In this document: positions 42,564 to 47,578 of the stretch, one piece after another
How positions within the stretch are numbered: position 1 is the first letter of the stretch
Layout: each line of letters opens with the position of its first letter
Assembly: GCA_017512745.1 (NCBI GenBank)
Contig: JAFWEV010000088.1
Location: forward strand, 1-47,578
Direction of reading: 5' to 3'
Origin: Oscillospiraceae bacterium
Lineage (GTDB): Bacteria; Bacillota; Clostridia; Oscillospirales; Ruminococcaceae
Length of the DNA stretch: 47,578 nt
Notes under the pieces: generated by a model
What the model was told of the DNA's origin: nothing
Database searches by the model: none
Seen by the model: only the letters and a program-made list of their open reading frames with translations
Made by a program: the position numbers and the translations under genes

Positions 42564-44447
42564 TCAGCTTTCCATGATTATAGGAATAATTATAGGCGCT
42601 CTCATCGTTTTACTGTACATAAAATCTCCGAGATTCTTCTTTATAAGCGATTTAAGTTCCGTGGTGCTCACATGGCGCCTCGGCTGATTGTAGTGGTCGA
42701 GTATCCCGACCACAATGGAACGGGCTTCCGCCAGCATCTCCTCGTTGTCCTTGACGTAGATAAATCCTCTTGTGATTATGTCAGGACCCGAAGTCACTTC
42801 TCTGGTCCATTCATTTATGGCACATGATACGATTATGATTCCGTCGGCAGCAAGATGCTGTCTCTCTCTTATAACTGCCGCTCCGACATCTCCGACACCG
42901 AGTCCGTCAATATAGACGCTTCCGGCTTCGACCTTCGGTTTTCTCGTCATCTCGCCGTTCTGGAATTCGACGACGGTGCCGTTCTCTGCGATCATTATAT
43001 TCTTTTCGTCGTAACCAAGCGACTTTGCTATAAGGGAGTGTTTTTTCTGATGCTTGTACTCGCCATGAATAGGCATAAAGTACTTTCCCTTTACAAGCGA
43101 CATCATGAGCTTCAGTTCTTCGCTGCATGCATGTCCGGACGCATGGACATCATACATTCCCTCATAGATGACGTCGCTGCCGAGTCTCATGAGCTCGTTA
43201 ATGACTTTTCCTATGAGTCTCTCATTCCCGGGGATCGGTCTTGCGGAGATGATGATAACATCGTTCTTGCCGATGGACACCTGTCTGTGATTTCCAATGG
43301 CCATCCTCGAGAGGGCTGACATTGGTTCTCCCTGTGATCCCGTAGTTATGATTATGACTCTTGAGGGTTCATATCTGTTTAGTTCGTCCATACCGATAAG
43401 GACATCTTCGGGAATGTCCAGATAGCCGAGTTCTGCAGCTATTTCCGTATAGTTGATCATGCTTCTGCCGGAAATGGCCACTTTTCTTCCGTGACGCGAT
43501 GCGAAATCGATGATCTGCTTGATTCTCTGGATGTTGGATGAGAATGTCGCAATGATCAGCCTCTTGCCCTCGACCCTGTTGAAAAGAGCCTCAAATGACT
43601 GACCGACCTTGCTCTCGGACATGCTCATTCCCTGATTTTCAGCATTGGTCGAATCGGAGAGCAGCGCGAGAACTCCTCTGTCCCCTATCTTGGAGATCAT
43701 GGAGAGATCCGCCACCTTGTCCGATACCGGAGTGTAATCTATTTTAAAATCTCCCGTATGGAAAATAAGTCCCTGCGGCGTGGTAATCGCAAAAGCGACG
43801 GAATCCGGAATTGAATGGTTGACCGGAATAGCTTCTACGGTCATGTTTCCAACGGTTATCGCCTCTCCCGCTGTAATGAGCCGCATATCTACTCTGTCGA
43901 GTATGCCGTGTTCCATCAGCTTTGATCCGATAAGACCTCTCGTAAGTTTTGTGGCATATACCGGAATATTTATCTCCTTGAGGAAGAACGGGATACCGCC
44001 TATGTGATCCTCATGGCCGTGTGTCACAAACAATGCCCTGACCTTGTTTCTGATCGTGTGGACATAGCTGAAATCAGGTATGACGATATCCACGCCGAAC
44101 AGCTCGTCATCAGGGAAACTCATGCCGCAGTCGACTATGATTGCGTCGTCTCCGCATTCATAGACGGTCATATTCTTTCCGACTTCGCCCAGACCGCCAA
44201 GCGGAATTATCCTCAGAGGCGGATTTTCTTCAGCCTCGGCTTTTGCATTTTTGCGTGTTTTTTTTGCTTTCGGTTTTTCGGAACCATCAGCATTTATTTC
44301 ATCTTTTTTCTTTTTTGATGCAGAGGTCTTCTTTGTAGTACCGGCGGCCTTTTTGCGCCCTTTTTTAGAAACTTCTGCTGTTTCGGAGATCTCATCCAGA
44401 TCTACCTTGTCGAAGAGATGTATCTCCTGTTTTTCTGTTTTTTTCAA
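42564..44447 (-). CDS. rnj: ribonuclease J with basic N-terminal extension
   Basis: 627 residues, against about 555 for a usual RNase J. Has both endonuclease and 5' exonuclease activity in RNA decay and processing. Metallo-beta-lactamase motif HGHEDHIGG, beta-CASP signature segments (SDSTNAENQG, SGRSMI) and the C-terminal dimer domain are intact. The first 77 residues, rich in Lys, Ala and Glu (e.g. KKGRKKAAGTTKKTSASKKK), are extra and likely disordered. Start: a TTG at 44447 with AGGAG 8 nt upstream; a TTG at 44522 lacks such a site. An apparent promoter lies at 44597-44624, leaving a leader of about 140 nt. Confidence 0.95.
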   Translation of the reverse strand: MKKTEKQEIHLFDKVDLDEISETAEVSKKGRKKAAGTTKKTSASKKKKDEINADGSEKPKAKKTRKNAKAEAEENPPLRIIPLGGLGEVGKNMTVYECGDDAIIVDCGMSFPDDELFGVDIVIPDFSYVHTIRNKVRALFVTHGHEDHIGGIPFFLKEINIPVYATKLTRGLIGSKLMEHGILDRVDMRLITAGEAITVGNMTVEAIPVNHSIPDSVAFAITTPQGLIFHTGDFKIDYTPVSDKVADLSMISKIGDRGVLALLSDSTNAENQGMSMSESKVGQSFEALFNRVEGKRLIIATFSSNIQRIKQIIDFASRHGRKVAISGRSMINYTEIAAELGYLDIPEDVLIGMDELNRYEPSRVIIITTGSQGEPMSALSRMAIGNHRQVSIGKNDVIIISARPIPGNERLIGKVINELMRLGSDVIYEGMYDVHASGHACSEELKLMMSLVKGKYFMPIHGEYKHQKKHSLIAKSLGYDEKNIMIAENGTVVEFQNGEMTRKPKVEAGSVYIDGLGVGDVGAAVIRERQHLAADGIIIVSCAINEWTREVTSGPDIITRGFIYVKDNEEMLAEARSIVVGILDHYNQPRRHVSTTELKSLIKKNLGDFMYSKTMRAPIIIPIIMES

Positions 44448-44596
44448 TATGTTTTCTCCTGTAAAGAAATTCGTTGATTTATATTTATTTGAGTCGCTGA
44501 ACGACAAAAACCTGCCTTTCAACAGAAGGAAGGTATATAATTAACAATGCATATGGTGGGGACACCTCATGTCCCGCAAATGAATAAGTTAAAAAT

Positions 44597-44624
44597 AGTT
44601 TAGCACAATCATTTGCTTTGTTAA
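44597..44624 (-). promoter_or_regulatory. candidate rnj promoter
   Basis: TTAACA (44619-44624) and TAAACT (44597-44602), 16 bp apart on the minus strand, TGC before the -10. The leader contains the inverted repeat GGGAC/GTCCC (44559-44563 with 44571-44575). Confidence 0.5.
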
Positions 44625-44650
44625 AGTAGGCATTTTAGGTGGGTCAGATA

Positions 44651-45097
44651 TTGGATAAGAAAAAGGTAACGATATATACCGACGGAGCATGTTCGGGCAA
44701 TCCCGGTCCCGGAGGATGGGGTGCGGTCCTCATTTACAACGGAGTGGAAAAGCAGATTTCCGGATTTGAAGCTGAGACCACAAACAACAGGATGGAGCTC
44801 ACAGCTGCCATCATTGCCCTCGAAACTCTCAAATACCCCTGTTCTGTCGAACTCTGGTCGGATTCCACATACCTTGTGAATTCCATCGAAAAAGGATGGT
44901 TCTACTCCTGGCAGCGCAACAACTGGCGCAACTCCCAGAAAAAGGAAGTCCCCAATAAAGATCTCTGGATACGGCTGAGAGCACAGATGGATATCCACGA
45001 CGTCTCCTTCAACTGGGTCGAAGGTCATAAGGGCAACAAATACAATGAGATCTGTGACAAACTTGCCGTTTCGGAATACAAAAAGCACACCGAATGA
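44651..45097 (+). CDS. rnhA: ribonuclease HI
   Basis: 148 residues. Degrades RNA in RNA-DNA hybrids. Catalytic acids Asp11 (YTDGACSGNPG), Glu49 (NRMELTAA), Asp71 (WSDSTYLVN) and Asp136 (NEICDKLA), with His126 in the flexible loop EGHKGN. Start: a TTG at 44651 has AGGTGG 8 nt upstream; a GTG at 44639 overlaps that site. Divergent from rnj; the 200-bp gap has no clear promoter for this gene apart from AT-rich sequence. glnS follows 76 bp downstream with its own promoter. Confidence 0.96.
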   Translation: MDKKKVTIYTDGACSGNPGPGGWGAVLIYNGVEKQISGFEAETTNNRMELTAAIIALETLKYPCSVELWSDSTYLVNSIEKGWFYSWQRNNWRNSQKKEVPNKDLWIRLRAQMDIHDVSFNWVEGHKGNKYNEICDKLAVSEYKKHTE

Positions 45098-45108
45098 CAG
45101 TGATTTTG

Positions 45109-45137
45109 TTCACAATCCATATCATGTGTGATAAAAT
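45109..45137 (+). promoter_or_regulatory. glnS promoter
   Basis: TTCACA (45109-45114) and TAAAAT (45132-45137), 17 bp apart, with TGA before the -10. It leaves a leader of only about 30 nt, too short for a T-box. Confidence 0.75.
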
Positions 45138-45173
45138 TAATCGATAATGTTAAAAACTTTAGAGAGGTTCATT

Positions 45174-46856
45174 ATGAGCGAAACTTCCAACAATTTTCTG
45201 ATGGATATCATCGATGAGGATATATCCAAAGGGTACTGTTCCACAGTACACACTCGTTTTCCGCCTGAGCCCAACGGCTATCTTCATATCGGAAGCGCGA
45301 AAGCCATATGGATCAATTCCAGCATTGCAAAAAAGTATAACGGTCTCTTCAACCTGAGATATGACGATACCAACCCCGTTCACGAGGACATGGAGTACGT
45401 GGAATCCATCCTCGAAGACCTCAAATGGCTCGGCGCAGAGCCGACTGGCGGCATCTTTTACGGTTCAGACTATTTTGACAAGTGCTATGAATTTGCCGTA
45501 CAGCTCATCAAGGACGGCAAAGCATATGTCGACGAACTCTCTCAGGAAGAGATGCGCGAATACAGGGGAACTCTCACGGAGCCCGGAAAAAACAGTCCTT
45601 TCAGAGACAGACCGATCGAAGAAAGCCTTGATCTCTTTGAGAGAATGAAAAACGGAGAATTTCCGAACGGGACCCTCACTCTCCGTGCGAAGATCGACAT
45701 GGCAAGTCCGAATATGAACATGCGCGATCCTGCAATCTACAGGATCCTCCACACAGATCACCACAGGCAGGGCGATAAATGGTGCATCTATCCCCTCTAT
45801 GACTATGCTCATCCCATTCAGGATGCTCTCGAGGGCATCACACATTCAATGTGCTCCATCGAATTCGAGAACCACAGACCACTTTACGAGTGGGTCGTCA
45901 ACAACATCGCTCTCGACGGAGAGGCAAAGCACAGAGAGTTCCCGAAGCAGAGAGAATTCGCAAGGCTGAACGTCACATATACTGTCATGAGCAAGCGCTA
46001 TTTAAGAGAGCTTGTCGAGACAGGAATCGTAGACGGATGGGATGACCCCCGCATGCCGACACTGTGCGCACTCAGAAGAAGAGGCTACACACCTGAATCC
46101 ATCATCAAGTTTGTGGAAACAGCCGGTGTTGCAAAGGCCTACAGTATAGTGGATATCGAACTTCTTGAGCACTGTATCAGAGAAGAGCTCAATGAAACAG
46201 CCGCCAGAAGAATGGCTGTGATCGATCCTATCAAGCTTACGATAACCAATTATCCGGAAGACAAGGTAGAATACTTCGATGTTCCCAACAACCCGAAGAA
46301 TCCGGAAGCCGGAACAAGGAAAGTAGCATTCTCGAGAGAACTGTACATCGAGCGCGATGACTTTATGGTCACTCCTCCCCCGAAGTATCACAGACTTACA
46401 GTCGGAAAAGAAGTACGTCTGATGGGCGCATATATCGTAAAGTGCGAAGACTATGTACTCGATGAAGACGGCAATGTCAAGGAAGTTATCTGCACAGCAG
46501 ATCTTGAGACCGGCGGAGTAAATCCCGCAGACGGAAGAAAGATCAAGGGAACGATCCACTGGGTATCCGCTGCTCACTGCATTGACGCCGAGATCCGCAA
46601 CTATTCAAGGCTCTTCACGATCAAGAATCCGCTTGAACTCCCCGAAGGAAAGACTTTCGGCGATTATCTCGACAAAGAGTCTGTCAAGATTTTCAACAAT
46701 GCAAAGCTCGAGGAAAGCCTCGCAGGATCAACGCTTAATGACCGCTACCAGTTTGTAAGAGACGGATATTACATCAGAGATTCCAGAAATATGGACAGGC
46801 TTGTTTTCAACAATATAGTTAGCCTCAAGGACTCCTGGAAACCGGATCAGAATTAA
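45174..46856 (+). CDS. glnS: glutaminyl-tRNA synthetase
   Basis: 560 residues. Charges tRNA-Gln directly. Class I signatures HIGS (38-41, in PEPNGYLHIGSAKA) and VMSKRY; the WDDPRMPTLCALRRRGY segment and the two C-terminal beta-barrels typical of GlnRS (not GluRS) are present. Many Firmicutes lack GlnRS and make Gln-tRNA with GatCAB; several clostridia have acquired it. Start: ATG 45174 with AGAGAGG 6 nt upstream rather than the ATG at 45147. Ends at a very strong terminator. Confidence 0.97.
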   Translation: MSETSNNFLMDIIDEDISKGYCSTVHTRFPPEPNGYLHIGSAKAIWINSSIAKKYNGLFNLRYDDTNPVHEDMEYVESILEDLKWLGAEPTGGIFYGSDYFDKCYEFAVQLIKDGKAYVDELSQEEMREYRGTLTEPGKNSPFRDRPIEESLDLFERMKNGEFPNGTLTLRAKIDMASPNMNMRDPAIYRILHTDHHRQGDKWCIYPLYDYAHPIQDALEGITHSMCSIEFENHRPLYEWVVNNIALDGEAKHREFPKQREFARLNVTYTVMSKRYLRELVETGIVDGWDDPRMPTLCALRRRGYTPESIIKFVETAGVAKAYSIVDIELLEHCIREELNETAARRMAVIDPIKLTITNYPEDKVEYFDVPNNPKNPEAGTRKVAFSRELYIERDDFMVTPPPKYHRLTVGKEVRLMGAYIVKCEDYVLDEDGNVKEVICTADLETGGVNPADGRKIKGTIHWVSAAHCIDAEIRNYSRLFTIKNPLELPEGKTFGDYLDKESVKIFNNAKLEESLAGSTLNDRYQFVRDGYYIRDSRNMDRLVFNNIVSLKDSWKPDQN

Positions 46857-46872
46857 CAGAATAATAATAGTT

Positions 46873-46925
46873 CAACAAATAAAGCTGCAGTCTCATCAAA
46901 TGAGATTGCAGCTTTATTTGTTGTT
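46873..46925 (+). terminator. glnS terminator, 24-bp stem
   Basis: 46873-46896 pairs with 46900-46923 over 24 bp with one G-U pair and a 3-nt loop. The AT-rich base (CAACAAATAAAG/CTTTATTTGTTG) gives a T-rich 3' arm. It may work in both directions between glnS and the tRNA cluster. Confidence 0.9.
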
Positions 46926-46942
46926 GTCATTCAGTTGCTCTA

Positions 46943-46973
46943 AACAAAAAACCGTGCGAACACGGTTTTTGTT
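46943..46973 (-). terminator. terminator of the tRNA/5S cluster
   Basis: ACCGTG-CGAA-CACGGT stem with flanking A/T pairs (46947-46956 with 46961-46970), followed by six T on the minus strand. Confidence 0.85.
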
Positions 46974-46974
46974 A

Positions 46975-47050
46975 TGGAGCTGTTGAGCAGAATCGGACTG
47001 CCGACCTCGTCATTACCAATGACGTGCTCTACCAACTGAGCTACAACAGC
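46975..47050 (-). tRNA. tRNA-Thr (anticodon GGT)
   Basis: 76 nt with encoded CCA. Acceptor GCTGTTG/CAACAGC, D-arm GCTCAGTTGGTAGAGC, anticodon stem CGTCA/TGACG with loop TTGGTAA, T-loop TCCGATT. Reads ACC and ACU. Last tRNA of the cluster before the terminator. Confidence 0.95.
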
Positions 47051-47052
47051 AA

Positions 47053-47129
47053 TGGCGACCCGAATGGGGCTCGAACCCATGACCTCTAGCGTGACAGGCT
47101 AGCGTTCTAACCAGCTGAACTACCGGGCC
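47053..47129 (-). tRNA. tRNA-Asp (anticodon GTC)
   Basis: 77 nt with encoded CCA. Acceptor GGCCCGG with TCGGGTC, anticodon stem CTAGC/GCTAG with loop CTGTCAC, T-arm ATGGG-TTCGAGC-CCCAT. Two bases separate it from tRNA-Thr. Confidence 0.96.
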
Positions 47130-47135
47130 TTAGAA

Positions 47136-47211
47136 TGGCAGGGGCAGAAGGAATCGAACCCTCGGCATACGGTTTTGGAGACCGTCGCTCTACCTGCTGA
47201 GCTATACCCCT
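47136..47211 (-). tRNA. tRNA-Trp (anticodon CCA)
   Basis: 76 nt with encoded CCA. Acceptor AGGGGTA/TGCCCCT, anticodon stem ACGGT/ACCGT with loop CTCCAAA, T-loop TTCGATT. Six bases before tRNA-Asp. Confidence 0.96.
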
Positions 47212-47217
47212 ACACAT

Positions 47218-47293
47218 TGGTGGACCTTCAGGGACTTGAACCCCGGACCGATCGGTTATGAGCCGACTGCTCTAACCACTGAGCTAAAGGTCC
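47218..47293 (-). tRNA. tRNA with CAT anticodon, probably tRNA-Ile2
   Basis: 76 nt with encoded CCA. Acceptor GGACCTT/AAGGTCC, anticodon stem GTCGG/CCGAT with loop CTCATAA. It is not the initiator, because the 1-72 pair is a normal G-C. Acceptor C4-G69 and C5-G68 pairs are the known positive determinants of TilS, and GGACCTTTAGCTCAG resembles Bacillus tRNA-Ile2, so lysidine-modified tRNA-Ile reading AUA is favoured over elongator Met. Confidence 0.85.
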
Positions 47294-47333
47294 ATCTATA
47301 TAAAACGAAGGGAATCCGTTTTAATCTAAATAT

Positions 47334-47451
<118 letters not shown>

Positions 47452-47498
47452 GTTGCGTTAAAGCTTCTTCCGAAGCGTATAACCAGATTAAGTTTTAG

Positions 47499-47573
47499 TG
47501 GTGACCCGTGGGAGAGTCGAACTCCCGATTGGGGCGTGAGAGGCCCCCGTCTTGACCACTTGACCAACGGGCC
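47499..47573 (-). tRNA. tRNA-Glu (anticodon CTC)
   Basis: 75 nt with encoded CCA. Acceptor GGCCCGT/ACGGGTC, anticodon stem GGGGC/GCCCC with loop CTCTCAC, T-arm GGGAG-TTCGACT-CTCCC. It reads GAG only, so a TTC isoacceptor must exist elsewhere. First element of the cluster visible; the operon probably continues past the window edge. Confidence 0.94.
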
Positions 47574-47578
47574 ACCTC

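Noticed and set aside
44621..45088. Minus-strand frame of 155 codons
   Set aside because: Antisense shadow of rnhA, which has full catalytic residues.
45098..45173. T-box riboswitch before glnS
   Set aside because: The predicted leader is about 30 nt with no specifier stem or T-box sequence.
47218..47293. Initiator tRNA-Met
   Set aside because: Initiators have an unpaired 1-72 position and three G-C pairs in the anticodon stem; both are absent.

Overview
This window looks like core chromosome from a low-to-moderate GC Firmicute of class Clostridia. That reading rests on the gene neighbourhoods (yggS-sepF-divIVA with lspA and rluD; miaB-mutS-mutL-miaA; rnj, gdpP-like, rplI, dnaB, tilS, hpt, ftsH; recA-recX-rimO; a paired B12-type radical SAM/DUF2344 unit), the split transketolase, RNase J, SepF and DivIVA. 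Genus cannot be fixed from the sequence. No sporulation gene, phage, insertion sequence or CRISPR array is visible. Almost all genes lie on the minus strand; the exceptions are a small membrane protein (9646-9975), RNase P RNA (29711-30036), rnhA and glnS.

Layout, left to right. 1-1116: the first 16 codons of an unidentified gene, an 18-bp tandem repeat and a nucleoside hydrolase. 1161-9549: one long minus-strand run read as lipoprotein, response regulator, histidine kinase, YqhQ-like membrane protein, prmC, recA (own promoter), recX, rimO. 9646-10025: a lone plus-strand small membrane protein with promoter and terminator. 10030-15044: rnhB, rbgA, lepB, rplS (structured leader), and the DUF2344/radical SAM pair. 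15115-19214: lspA, rluD, HAD phosphatase, and the two transketolase halves. 19275-29562: a large operon read as miaB, mutS, mutL, miaA, HlyD-like protein, yggS, sepF, divIVA. 29711-30121: rnpB facing secG, each with a terminator. 30139-34675: secG and a divergent type II topoisomerase pair. 34805-44447: rnj, gdpP-like, rplI, dnaB, tilS, hpt, ftsH. 44651-46856: rnhA and glnS. 46943-47573: a minus-strand cluster of five tRNAs and one 5S rRNA.

How the genes work together: the region serves genome maintenance (RecA/RecX, MutS/MutL, DnaB, both RNases H, topoisomerase), translation (RimO, PrmC, L19, L9, RbgA, MiaA/MiaB, TilS, RluD, GlnRS, tRNAs, RNase P, RNase J), envelope and division (SecG, LepB, LspA, FtsH, SepF, DivIVA) and one two-component envelope-sensing module.

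I do not see an obviously new defence or mobile system. The points most worth a second look are: the topoisomerase pair with altered quinolone-region residues; the lipoprotein/two-component unit whose first gene may be leaderless; the 11-residue repeats and acidic tail of the DivIVA-like protein; the basic N-terminal extension of RNase J; the L19 leader; the 5S rRNA embedded among tRNAs; and three places where a terminator sits directly before the next gene's ribosome binding site.
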